Source of the DNA: Ganoderma boninense
Taxonomy: Eukaryota; Basidiomycota; Agaricomycetes; Polyporales; Polyporaceae
Assembly (NCBI GenBank): GCA_002900995.3
Contig: CM035313.1
Location: 1,674,001-1,738,000 of the forward strand
DNA length: 64,000 bases
Direction of reading: 5' to 3'
Positions 43,658 to 55,469 of this stretch are shown here, piece after piece. Numbering within the stretch: the first letter of the stretch is position 1; every line of letters starts with the position of its first letter. The notes below the pieces were generated by a model. It saw only the letters and a program-made list of their open reading frames with translations. It had not been told where the DNA came from and searched no databases. The translations under genes and the position numbers were made by a program.

Positions 43658-46600
43658 ATGTCTTTGCCTATGCTTGTCAACGGTGCAGAATGCGGTCCAT
43701 CCAATCCTCTACAAGGCCTCTCCAAGCGTTTCGATCAAGACCGAGGCATTCAGCAAGTACGCCAGGGCCATCTTGGTCATGCGACAGACATTGACACGCT
43801 TTTTGGATGTTGCAGGACCAGTTCGGGGCTGGTAGGGCTGGGTCCTCGAGAGAGGTGAGTTCAACTAGCGTTTGCGTTGTACTCGAGGTAGCTCAAGAAG
43901 CGTAGGCTTTCCGTAGCCAGTACTCCGCCACGCCGGGAGTGAACCAAGATGCTGCAAGGTTCTTCGGAGCTGCTTCCTCCCCCGTCCCCGCTTTGCAAAC
44001 ACCTTCTGCTTTCGATCTCTCGCCTCTGCATCACAATCTCCCCGCTTCCCCCCCGCAGGCGGTCCAAGTCCAGCCACCCATACACTCTCCCCCCCTCCAG
44101 GCAGGGCAGGCCGCATGGGCAGCCGACTTTCTCCAGCAAGCTCCGGGCCCCTCCGCATCTGCGATGGTCGGCAAAAGTGTACAGCGCCAGGAAACGCCGA
44201 TGTCCATTGAACAGCACTCGGCAGCTGTACCCAATGGGGCGTCTAGCACATTCATGTCCAGTAAGTATTTTGTTGGGTTTACCCCCCTCCCCCCCCCCTC
44301 CGCGGCTAGTTATTGTGCAGTCGCCCGTCAAGAGTGGGACGCGTCCTCTACTGCCGCGGTGTTCTGCCATGTAAGCGATGCCATCCCGCTTCACTTCCAT
44401 GACGGCATACAGTCCGCGTGGAGTCGGGACGGTCATTACCAAACCAACTGTTTTAGCTCGATCCCCTTCACTATTGATATGTGTGTCTACGGGAATGCAA
44501 GGAAACACATCATATGTTTATTTACGCATGGCTGCGGTAACCTGGTTCAAGTACAACGGCATGGCTGTGTAATAATTTGGATTAAAAGCGTTCAGTGCAA
44601 CGAGTACTCGTGACGCTCCCCGCGGGGTCTTATGGACTCGGGTTGATATGACGCCTGGGATCGTGGCAGTTTTGGACGACATTCCTGAGAGGTTTGCCAT
44701 GGTGTTCCAGACGGAGCTTTGCATCAGATATAACGTTTCGGTGTCCCAGGGGTCTTTCAATGCATATGATGTATCTCGAATGCCCTCTGTTGCCGTGGAA
44801 GATATTGTGTTCGCATGCTCATACCGAGATTACAGGTATGTCATGGAGACCCTCTATGACAATGGGTGCGCCGCAGTTCGCCCCAGTGTCCGGCATGCAA
44901 ACTGGCTTCTCCCAAGCGCAGCCCCAAATTGACGGTAAGTTTAGGACATCCTAGTATGTCATCCCGTACGCCAACCACAATGGCCCTCCATAGCTGCCAA
45001 ATGGGACCAAGAGTTCCGGTCGCAAGAACTCTCCCTTACTTCTACCGCCGAGGTTCCTTTGCGAGCCGAGACTGTAACCGAGGAACCTGTGCGGGCGCAG
45101 GCTCATGATCCGGATGAGCTTGCGCGCACCGCTGGGCTTCTCTTGGACACGGTGCAGGGCGAGACGAATGCAAAGTTCAAGAACAGCGCGTTCATGGGGC
45201 TCATGCGCCAGTTACGTGACGGAGAAATGATCGTGGACGGCAACGAGATGGTCCAGCGGTCTGAAGCTGTCGGCGGTGTCCAATCATCCACCGACATGAA
45301 GGGCAAGGGGCGCGCAGTGGATCTCCCCGAGCCGAGTGCGAACAGAATGCAGATGCCCCACCTCCAACACCCCGTCACCGGCGTGCCCACCGAGCGAATA
45401 GCGACGCGGGAACAAACCTCCGATGAGGTCGGCGGATTGCGTTCGGAGGACCCCAACGATGCTTACTTCCGTCAGGAAAACGAAGAGTACATCGCCATGC
45501 ACTCCGGGAAGACGAGCACAGGGCAAATTCCTTCGTCGCAGTTCGTTTCCCAAGAAGCCGAGTGGAGCAATTTGCAACAGGATTGGGAAACGTTCGAAGC
45601 AACGGCGCACGGGCTCCGTCCGATGAGCAGCTACCAATTCCAGGCGAACAACCCCTATGTCAGTGGGGAAGGCTCTCGCACACGGCACCATGCCGCACAC
45701 GAGGGCATGCCACAGTCGCTCTACGAGGTATGATACGCCCGAGTTACGGCTACATCTTCTGATTGTCTTTGCTGACGGACCGCAAAATTATCTCCTTAGA
45801 GTGTTTTGGAGATGGAGGCTGCTGTCCAACGCGACCCATCGGCGGCATCACTCTGGTACGAACTCGGAGTGAAGCAACAAGAAAACGAGCGCGAACAAAA
45901 GGCTGTGCAAGCCTTGCGCCGCGCGCTCGAGCTCGACCCCACACTCCTGTCCGCCTGGCTCGCGCTCGCAGTGTCATGCACGAATGACGGCGACCGCATG
46001 GGGGCCTACAACGCGATTCGTGAGTGGATCGAGCGCAATCCGCGCTACGCCACCGCAGTGAAGCAGTTCCGCGCGCTGAATCCTGAAGAGCCGGACGCGC
46101 GCCCGGGCGAGAGGCTCACGCACCTCATGCAGTGCCTGATGAGCATTGTGCGCGAAAACGCGGGCGGCGAGATAGATGCAGATATTCAGATCGCCCTTGC
46201 GGTGTTGTTGAATACCAACGAGGTGCGCACATCATCTATTCTGCATCTTTGTCCTCCGGTTTTAGTTTGTTCGCCGACCTGTCGGGGCATACCGATGCAT
46301 TGGAGGGCTAATCTGCTTTACTCGGTGGTTTTTTCTAGGATTACGGCAAGGCGCGAGATTGCTTTATTACGGCACTCGCCGTGCGGCCTGACGTGAGTGT
46401 TTTGCGCCGCTGGAGCTCCGGGGCGGCGATATCTTGCTCTACTGACACACATATTATTTGTAGGACTGGCTACTGTATAACCGCGTCGGCGCGACGCTTG
46501 CGAATAGCGGACATCCAGACGAGGCGCTTCAGTACTATTACGCCGCCCTTGACCTCAATCCGGGTTACATCCGAGCGAGGTACGTCGCGTGTTGATTTCC

Positions 46601-47084
46601 CCGTCGGCGTGAGCTGTATCGGTGTACGCATGACGTGAAGCTGACTTCGCCGCGCGCGATTTCCGGTGCTATTGCTGGCTGCAGGTTCAACTTGGGGATA
46701 TCCTGCACCAACCTCCGCGTAAGTTCTATCCTCTTTCGTCAACTCCGGCCCAAGGTGTTTTGCTCACTCGATTCTGTTTCTCCGAAAGCGCTACGACGAG
46801 GCTGCGCAACATATCCTCGATGCGCTTTCCCTTCAGGACAGCGACAGCGTGCGCGATCCGGGCGGGAACGAAGCCGGCCGGGGCGTCACCTCGACCGCGT
46901 TGTGGGAGAGTTTGAAGACGTGCTCGCTTCACATGCAGAGGCTCGACCTAGCGACGTTGTGCGATCAGCGTGACTTGGAGGGTACGTGACCTGCCATTCA
47001 ATCGTTTCTGGACGTCTGCGACGAGAGCTTACGCGCATTTTTATTTGTACAGCGTTCCGTTTGAACTTCCAGATGGGAGCGTGA
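43658..47084 (+). CDS. PEX5: Peroxisomal targeting signal 1 receptor PEX5
   Basis: Model: join(43658..43756, 43816..43854, 43906..44260, 44836..44934, 44994..45727, 45800..46222, 46339..46392, 46464..46579, 46685..46718, 46789..46981, 47053..47084), 725 aa. PEX5 binds PTS1 cargo in the cytosol and shuttles it into peroxisomes. The conserved Cys that is ubiquitinated for recycling is at residue 12 (NGAECGPSNPL). The disordered N-terminal half has WxxxF/Y-type Pex14-binding motifs (WAADF, WDQEF). The C-terminal half has the TPR repeats that read the SKL-type tail: SLWYELGVKQQENEREQKAV, LSAWLALAVSCTNDGD, DYGKARDCFITALAVRP, DWLLYNRVGATLANSGHPDEA, IRARFNLGISCTNLRRYDEA. The ending AFRLNFQMGA is family-like. 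Intron 3 is 575 nt and carries an antisense open frame. Confidence 0.95.
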
Positions 47085-47701
47085 ATGCGTTGTGTAACAA
47101 TTGGACTTTAAGGATTTTGGACTTCCAATGCACTATTTCGATCAGCTCTATTTTGATTTTGCGTTATCGAACATCTTGCATCATCGCCTGCAGCTGGCGG
47201 AACTTGTTTCGACACGTTCGCGGGCGACCCAGCGTCGACTGTCATCTGTTCGGAGACACGGTCCGGAAGGGTGCCCCAGGCATGAGTTCCAGCCAGCTTA
47301 TCATCTCCCCGACTTCGCCTAGCCGCGGACGCTTTTGCACCTGTGGTGCGAATTTCCGCATATTCTCACCGAGGCCGCTCGCACCGGCGTGCCTAGATTT
47401 CAGAGCCATTCATCTTCACTGCTGACTTTCTTTCCCTAGACGGCCATTCTTTACTTCGACCTCGCCTGGTCCACTCGGGCTTGCGACTGGCTTGTGTCTA
47501 CACCACGCAGCTCAGTCAGCCATGAGGACGAGCATGGTTATTGACCGGCATATAAGACCGACTTCAACGAGCTGATGGTTCGCCGTCCCCCTTCGCTATA
47601 ACCACTCGCCATATCTTTCCCTTGCGACTGCTAGGCTGTGCTGTCTTCTAAACCTCCGGAGTACAGTCACTGCCACCCCCGCTTTTGCACAGCCCCAGAA
47701 T
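47085..47701. other. Spacer between PEX5 and the aldo-keto reductase
   Basis: Contains the PEX5 3' end and the reductase promoter. Short frames only. Confidence 0.45.
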
Positions 47702-48940
47702 ATGGTTATGTCACGCTCGCCGACTCTCCGTCTCCGAGATGGGAGCGAGATGCCCCAAATAGGTATGGGCACCTGGAAGCACTACGGCACAAAGGCGGCC
47801 GACGCCGTGTACGCCGGGCTGCAGAACGGGTACCGTCTGGTCGATGGAGCATGCGGTGAGCACTTCTTCTTCTCAACTTGTATGAATGTATCACGAAGGC
47901 TGATAAGGATGACGCCTGACAGACTATGGAAATGAACAGGAATGCGGAGATGGGCTGCGGCGGGCCATCGATGAAGGGATCGTGGAAAGGGCAGATGTCT
48001 GGGTCGTGTCGAAGTTGTGGAACACGTTCCACCGCAAGGAACATGTTGCGGAGGCTGTCATGCGGTCCCTCGCGGACTGGGGAGTTTCGTACTTCGACAT
48101 ATACTATGTCCACTTCCGTAAGTGTTGAATGAAACACGCCGAGCGACGCCATAAAAGTAGAACTCACCGAATATCTCTATCGTAGCCATTTCCTTGGCAT
48201 ATGTGTCGCCCGAGGAGCGCTACCCGCCCGGCTGGTACTTCGACGGAAAGAGCGAAGTGAAGCACGACTCCGTTCCCCTCCGCGAGACCTGGGAGGCCCT
48301 CGAAGAGCTCGTTGATGCGGGCTTCATCCGCCACCTCGGCGTTTCGAACATGTCCAGCGCGCTGCTGATGGACCTCCTCAAGTATGCCAGGATCAAACCC
48401 TCGGTCCTGCAGATCGGCGAGTCTTCTACTAGTCCCCGGCCGGTACCCCACAGCTGACAAGGTCATCCTTTCTGCGCATCACTAGAGGTCCACCCTTACA
48501 ATATCCAGGCCCGGGCCGTGGAATACGCACAGTCCCAAGGTTTGGCTGTTACCGCTTACTCGTCATTCGGGCCGCTCGGCTTCCGGGAGCTGAGCTCGCC
48601 TAAGGCGCTACACACGCCTCCCCTCTCTGCTCACCCAGTGGTCATTTCCGTCGCCCAGAAACATGGCGCAACTCCTGCGCAGGTTATTCTCCGATGGGCG
48701 ACCCAGCGGGGTCTCGCGATCATCCCGAAGAGCAACACGCCTGAAATGATGCGTGAGAACCTGCAGAGCGCGAGTTTCGATCTCACGGAGGAGGAGATGG
48801 GCACGATATCAGGCTTGGACGTGGGTTTGCGGTTTAATGACCCTGCGGACGTAAGTCGCTAGACTAGCGTATCAGGTGTTTAGCGCAGGAGAACTAATGG
48901 CGGTGATTAGGACTTCGCAGGGTGCTACATATTCTCTTGA
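47702..48940 (+). CDS. Aldo-keto reductase, xylose/aldose reductase type
   Basis: Model: join(47702..47855, 47923..48117, 48186..48416, 48486..48850, 48911..48940), 324 aa. The enzyme reduces aldehydes or aldoses with NAD(P)H. The catalytic tetrad is in place: Asp48, Tyr53, Lys82 and His115 (motifs RLVDGACDYGNE, VVSKLWNTFH, YYVHFP). GFIRHLGVSN and the coenzyme motif AIIPKSNTPEMMREN are also present. The sequence SPEERYPPGWYFDGKSEVKHD and the near-terminal LRFNDPAD resemble fungal D-xylose reductases. The last exon (DFAGCYIFS) differs from the usual ending and is the least certain. Intron 3 uses a GC donor (TCG|GCGAGT). An in-frame ATG two codons downstream is an alternative start. Confidence 0.9.
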
Positions 48941-51900
48941 ACCAGAATCTTGCAGGATAGCACTAATGTGCCCTGCGGAATGTCTTATTGCGCTGCCCCT
49001 CAGCATCATCAACAAACTCCACTCCTTGGAACTCTCCTAAACTCCATATTTCGTGCAACACTCCTGGTGTGCACAGTCGTCGATATTATAGTCCTCGTAA
49101 TTGATGTACTTTTGCGTTCATGGGAATTTTGAGAACAGCCTCTGGAGTGATCCCTCCGCGTATTCTAGAGCATGAGCCTACGGATATAGCCCATCGCTGA
49201 GAATTGATGGTTCTGATGGCCTATCTGGCATCTACAGCGGTTGCCAAATTTGGGACTACACTTTGATCATCTAGGCATCATGCTCAGCCACCGCCGTTCA
49301 TCCGCAGCCACCACTCCACGACTCGGAGTCGAGTGCCTGTTTATCGTGATGGGTAGAATCCCTCCTACACCGCCAACAAGCGCTATATGGTGAAGTGGAC
49401 GGCTATACGCTTGTTATATGCGTCGAGAATCTACAACGGTCAACGGCGACAGCGCTCACCTTCGCAAGAGTATCTCTACGTCGATTGCGTCGACATTTCT
49501 ATTATTCACCGTCCAACTTTACAGTCCACCGGGCGCCCTATTCGAGCCAGTCTTCGGTACTAACAAAACCGGTACAGAGATCAACTAGCCCACAACATCC
49601 GCGCAGCTGTTCTACCTGGGGGATTTAGCGACGCATGTCAGGACAACCTAGATGGGTCCTGTCCGGTGACTCGGAGCGTTTGCGATAAGTAGGGCGCAGC
49701 GTACGGGATGCTTCGGCCAGTCTGTAGACACATCCGTCGGGAGTGCCCACTTCCATCTGTCATGACGCGTCGGACCGAGGGGTGGGTCCCGCTTCCCTTG
49801 CCAATGTCGTATGTTGCGTGTGAGACCGACGGATGCATGAGGACCTGCACAGCTGGTGGCCTGCACGATCCTGTCAAGTGGTTCGGACCGAATACAATTT
49901 CAAGTTGCCGTAAGTCCCGAAGGAGGACTGCTTAGTCCCATCCTTGGCCCTCGCAAAAGGGCCGCTGTCGGGCTCCGGAGGCCGGCGACAGCCCGAGGGA
50001 GCGGAACGGGTGGGGACAGCGTCGTCGGGTGGAAGAATCAGGTCCACGTCGACTCTGTTCGTCACAAGATTCCATCTGCCAACTGGACTATCGATGCGCC
50101 AGATGACAGGGTCGTCCGTCCACCATCTCCATCTTCATCTTTTTCGAGGCCTGTGCAGGAATATCGGGACAGAGACACCGAGACAAGAACCGGCGCAATC
50201 GCAGACCCCGCCTGCCATGCGGGAAGCACCGATACAGCCCGCGCAAGCCCGCACGCCCACCGACGCACTCGAGTACGGAGCAGGGCAGGGGAATGCCCAT
50301 GCCAGCGCGCGCATGTGGTCGGGTTCCCTTCCCTGCACGTCGAGGCAGGGCACAGGGCGGCCTTCTGGCGGTGGGATGAGCAGAACTGTAACCCTGCAGG
50401 TAGCAGCGCTGCTGGGCGTGCAACCCGAATGCAGACCGTGATTTGGTCCTCCGGGAAGACCATCCCCGAGGTGCCGAGATAGCACGACCCCATGCTCGGG
50501 TTGTACGCCCACAAAGGCACTACAGTGGTGGGCTTCCCCGGTTACGTGGCGTCGCGCTGGGGCGCGGTCCAGGGTCGAATGTGCAAGAAGGGGAATCTCC
50601 CAACTTCTAACACCCGATCCGGGCCCTGATCATCCCGTTTGGCTGCTCCGTGTGGTACCCAAGTTCGCCACCGCGGCGACGAGGTCAGCACTGCTGACGC
50701 AGAGGGCGGACTGGTCGAGGGATAGGGCGCGACTGTGCCACAATACAACAGCTGCTCCTGCAGGCAAGCAGGCATGTTGCATCCTCCGTCCTGGACGGAG
50801 TGAGAAGAGTATGTCTCTCTCATGGACCCATCGACAAGAGCCACGCCGGCGGCAAGCCGATTGCGTCCTGGTGTGTGGGTGCGTGTGCATGTGGCAGGCT
50901 CCCGTCAAGCCGCCGAGGACGTGAATGCTCGACGTCGCCCCTCGTCGCCCCCTTCTTCGCCCCTTCGTGCCCGCTGTTCACACCCCCGAAGTCTGATGAG
51001 ATGCGCCCGCCGCGGGGCGCTGAGGCAAAAAGTTACGAGCGACAACCAAATGCGACACCGCTTGCTGCAGGCGGCCACTCGCTGGGGCACTGCAGCGAAC
51101 TGTGTACCATATCGGCAGTGGCATCGGACATGAGGCACGCGAGGTGACGAAAGGGCGCCGCGAGCAGTCGCCATCATTGAATATCCCGAAGCCATTTCGA
51201 CTCGGGTGGCGGTAAAGGAGCCAAAAGCGACGCACCGCCTCTCTCGAAGCCCAAGGACCCTGCTCGAAGCCCTTCTCGCGCGCGCACGGGGCGCGTCTGG
51301 CCGTTCTGCGTCCCTCGAGCGGGTGCCACTGTATCCGGATCGGGCGAGCAGTGCTGACTGTGCTGTCGACAGGCAGACGCCGTGCGGGCTTGCGGTTGCG
51401 GTTGCAGTCGCAGCTGCGTTGCGCGACCGCCGAGGTGTCTCGTCGCTCCGTCCGTGGGCGTGCATCCTCCATCCTTCAGTTTGCAAAACATGTGGAGACC
51501 GGCGATGGACGGGCATGAGCGTTGCGTCCATGGTCACCGATGCTGACCGGGCAGGATAAATGGGGACGGCGGTTGGGCTGGCACGCCGTGAAACCGCCGC
51601 AGAGTCCGAATTCGCGAAGCGCCAACGTTGAATTCCGAATGGCCGCCCGTGGCACAGGGGGTGGTGTGAACAGGAAGGAGGACGGTCTTCTACCGCCGCG
51701 GGCCATTGGCAGATGTAATGTGCCCGCGTCCCAAGGTTCTCGGGCGGGGTGACTAGAACGATCAGCAAGGCCTCTTGGAACAAACGAAACATACGAACGC
51801 GTTTGTTCTTTCTTTATCCACTTGGCGCGTTCGATTGCCGCCCGCCAAAGACGGGTGAAAAACAACAGCAGGAACAAAGTGGCACGAAATTGAAATTGTG

Positions 51901-54214
51901 CGATGCCCTTGCAGCTCTGCAGGCATCACCGTCATCACATTGACACGCCTCCGATCAGGGCACATCCTAAGCCCTTGGCGCCTGCCTCCTCGGCCCGCAA
52001 GGACCCCGGGACGTGCGGCCCCAGGCGGCGGCCTCGCACTGACACTCACAGCGTCGGTGCCACGTCGGTGCGGACGGGAGGATGAGAGCACGCCGCTGCC
52101 CGGGCCGAGTGTCGGAGAGCCAGAGAGGGGGAGTGCGGGGAAGAAGGAGAAGACTTCGAAGGCTCGGGGAGAGGAAGGAGAGGATGAAATGAAGCACAGC
52201 TCGTAGCGTCGGGGCGCGCAGCAGGCTGCGCTTGGCACGCACGACACCGCCATGGCGGGGTGCTGTGCACGAGATCTGCCGTCGCGCTAGCCCGCTCGGG
52301 CAACTATGAACTCTCGCTTACTGACTCCCCCTGCCAGCTCCACGTCATCTGTGGCAGCCGCATGCACCACAATGCAGCCCTCAAATGTCGCGTGCGAGCA
52401 TCCCTCAGTACTAGCAGTCCTCGCGCGGTCTTGAGCTCGGATCGCGTTCCTGGCGCGGCCCCCAGTCAGGCCTCCGGCCTTTGGCATTGCTTACTATAAA
52501 CACTCTTCACCTTCTCCCAGTCCGAAACGCCTTTATTAACATTACATAATGAGCAGAGTCTCAAGTGCGCGGCCGTCGAGCATCGAGGTACCCGGGGTGA
52601 CACCGACGCCTTATTGCGCGCCCCTCACGGCGTCCAAGGTATCTAATTGCGGCCTGGACAGCTGCGGGCACCGACGTCAGGCCTGCGCGGGCTAAACCAA
52701 CTCTCCGCGAGAGACCACTGGTCGACTACTTACCTGCAGCACCACCTCACGCTTGCGCGCGACCCAGAATAGCGAGAGGCGAGGCGCGGCCAGACGATCA
52801 CCGATGACATGATGCACCTCGGCCGACGGCACATCTCTGCAGAAAATACCGTACGCGCGACACGCGATAGGGGGGCCGAGCGCGGCTGCACGGACATGCA
52901 AGTACAGCGCGATCCGCCTCTGCTCATCGCTCATTACTCATTCGTCCACCGCTCGCTACCACCTCCGAGCCGCGCGCCGTCAGCAGCCAAGGAGCACCAA
53001 GCACCTGAGTAGGGGTAGGGACTTGGGGCGAGCACCTTTGAGCCGTGGCTATCACGACGCGGCGCGTGGCCCGCCCAGTGACTAAGTATGCGTGAGCGCG
53101 TCGGCCGCGTGATGCACTCCAGCCACTCGCGACTGCGGGCGCAACCGGTGACCGGATACCGGGAACGTTCGACGCAGCAAGCTTCCCCACTTGCCTCCCA
53201 GCACTGCGATCGCCCGCCGCAATCAAGGGCTTGAAGGTTCGAGCCACGATATTCACCAAGCACTGCAGGACCCGCACACCCCAGGCCGCATGGTAGGTCC
53301 TCGCTGAGACCAGAATCTGGGTCGCGAGCCATACCCGGCACCATAGTTCGGTGCAGGCAATGATCGTCGCCAGAACTAGTCGCAGTGCGGTCGCGTGGAG
53401 GTGGACTTGGACCGGTAGCTAAAATAGGTGTCTGTGCGTACAAGGGGAGATATCGATAAGCATGCAAAGAACGACAGCGCGACGAGCATTAGCGACATTA
53501 ATTTAGGGGAGCGGAGCCCGGCAATACTACATGTACACGATAGTTGCAAATCGACCCCGGTGTGCGGGTATCACGGCATCGCATGCTGCGAACGCGAACA
53601 TTACCAGTGGAGGGAGAACCAAGTAACTCATAACAGGGACTGACAGTAGAACAACCACACAACAGCGAAGTGCCGCCAGAATGACGCGTCCAGACGGCCC
53701 GACCCACACACCCGACCCCGGGCTTCCCCACAACATTCCATCCAACCGCCAAACGTTAACTCACGAATCCTGTGCTGACACAATCTTAACGCGTCCCAGG
53801 CGCGGCTTGATGACCCGATTTCTGCCTCCCAACCGCCTTACTAGCTGGGCCGACTAAGTCGAGGAAACGGATGTTGTGCGGGGGAGAGAAGAGAAGAACT
53901 AGGGTCCTTGCGGAGGCTGCTGATGAAGATGGATGATACGGATGCGGATGCGGTTGGACGCCAGAAATGCCATTGGAAATGACGAAGAGCATGGCAGCGA
54001 AGGATCAGCTTGTCGTGCTCCTGTGCGGAGACCGGCGCGAGCCCCCGCGGTCGGAACGCTCTGTCGAATTGCTTGCGTTCTCCCACTCGTCGTCTGGGCT
54101 CAGTCGGTTCGCGACATTCGCGGCCTCCGTCGCCTGGCGGCAGTCCGCGCCTCCGTCTGAACGCACTGTGTTATTGGGAGTAGGAGTTCAAAAGTCAGCC
54201 GGGGATCATGATTC
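48941..54214. other. 5.3-kb gene-poor stretch
   Basis: No gene could be supported in this GC-rich stretch. Open frames overlap on all six frames, the pattern of high-GC non-coding DNA. Two plus-strand peptides, TDGCMRTCTAGGLHDPVKWF (near 49830) and VVGFPGYVASRWGAVQG (near 50525), look protein-like but have no continuous gene around them. No terminal repeats or target duplications were found by eye. Confidence 0.4.
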
Positions 54215-55469
54215 TCAGACTTCGTTTGTGAACGTACGATGCCTCTGTGGGAGGAAACGGCGTCAGTTGCTGCGCGCAGGCAGGCGGATGAGCCAACGGG
54301 ACTTACGTTGAGCGCGTCTAGACGACTGAAGGTCTTCCCACATCCCTGGCATACGTTTGATTGGGACCGGGACGTATGCAGCGCCTGGTGCCGCCTGAGA
54401 TAAACGAGACGCGCAGCGGATGCGCAACGGGCGAGGGAACGATTAGCTAACTGAAAGCGATGTCAGGGTCTCCGATGGGGAAAGCACTCACTTGCAATCA
54501 TGCTGGCGCGCGAATCCCTTGTTGCAACCGGGCCACTCGCATAGGAAGGGGCGCTCGGCCGTGTGGGAGCGGAGGTGGCCTATATGTCAACGGAGACGGA
54601 AGGGAGGAGGGAGAACGTCGCGGCAGGCGCACGAGGCGAGGAAAGAGACAGGTTGAATGACCGGTGCGGACACGGGCGTCGAAAGTGACGCGGAGAGTAG
54701 GGGACGTACCTCTGAGGTTGAAGCGCCGGGTGAACGTGCTCCCGCAGCCGGGGACCGGGCATACGAAGTTGGCCTCGTTGCGTCGCCGACTCGCACTCGC
54801 AGCTTGGGTCGCGCTCGTTGTCACTTGCTGCTTTTCAACTTGCATGATTGGCGGGAGCCGCGGGACGTTCGCGCTTTGTGTAAACGAGGACGCGGCAGCG
54901 ATCACGGAGGATGAGCGTCCACGGGTGGCGGGCGCGATGGCTCCTGGGTTTGCTTGGATTGGGGGTAGCTGTTGGGATTGCGCATATAGCATCGCTGCTT
55001 GGGGCGCGCGTTGGGCATCGTCGTTGGAGCGACGAGTTGTGGATGAAGGAGGAGGGAACTGGGCAGGAGCCATCGAAGGGCCTGCTAATTGGGAAGGGGG
55101 TGGGAGTTGCTGTTGCTGCTGCTGGTTGGAGGAGGCGATCGGGGGGAGACCCCAGTTGACAGCATGAGTGCGGAATTGGGGACTTGGAGGAGATTGGTAA
55201 TGGGTACGGCTGGAGGAGGCGTGGGCAGGAGCGGGAGGAGGATGGGAGTAGTAGGTGTGCGGAGAATGATTCCGATCGTGGGGCTCAGAGGGGCCACTGT
55301 GTTCGGAACGGGCTGGAGGAGGATGAGGAGCAGCGTTTGGAGGGTGGTCTGGCGAAGGCATGAGAGGATTGTATTCGGCAGGGGCGAACTGGTAGGGGTG
55401 GAGAGCACGGAAAGGAGCTCCTGAAGGTGGGGGCATTGCTGGAAGACGGAAAGAGGAATCTACTTCCAT
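54215..55469 (-). CDS. C2H2 zinc finger transcription factor
   Basis: Model: complement(join(54215..54244, 54307..54394, 54492..54579, 54710..55469)), 321 aa. The first 230 residues are disordered and rich in Pro, Ser, Gln and His, with a polyGln tract. Then follow two regular fingers, NFVCPVPGCGSTFTRRFNLR|GHLRSH and PFLCEWPGCNKGFARQHDCKRHQALH, and a third, NVCQGCGKTFSRLDALNRH, in which the second zinc-binding His is not at the usual distance. Three introns interrupt the finger region, each with correct phase. The protein should be a nuclear DNA-binding regulator; the target is unknown. The 5' side is a long spacer of about 1.9 kb. Confidence 0.87.
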
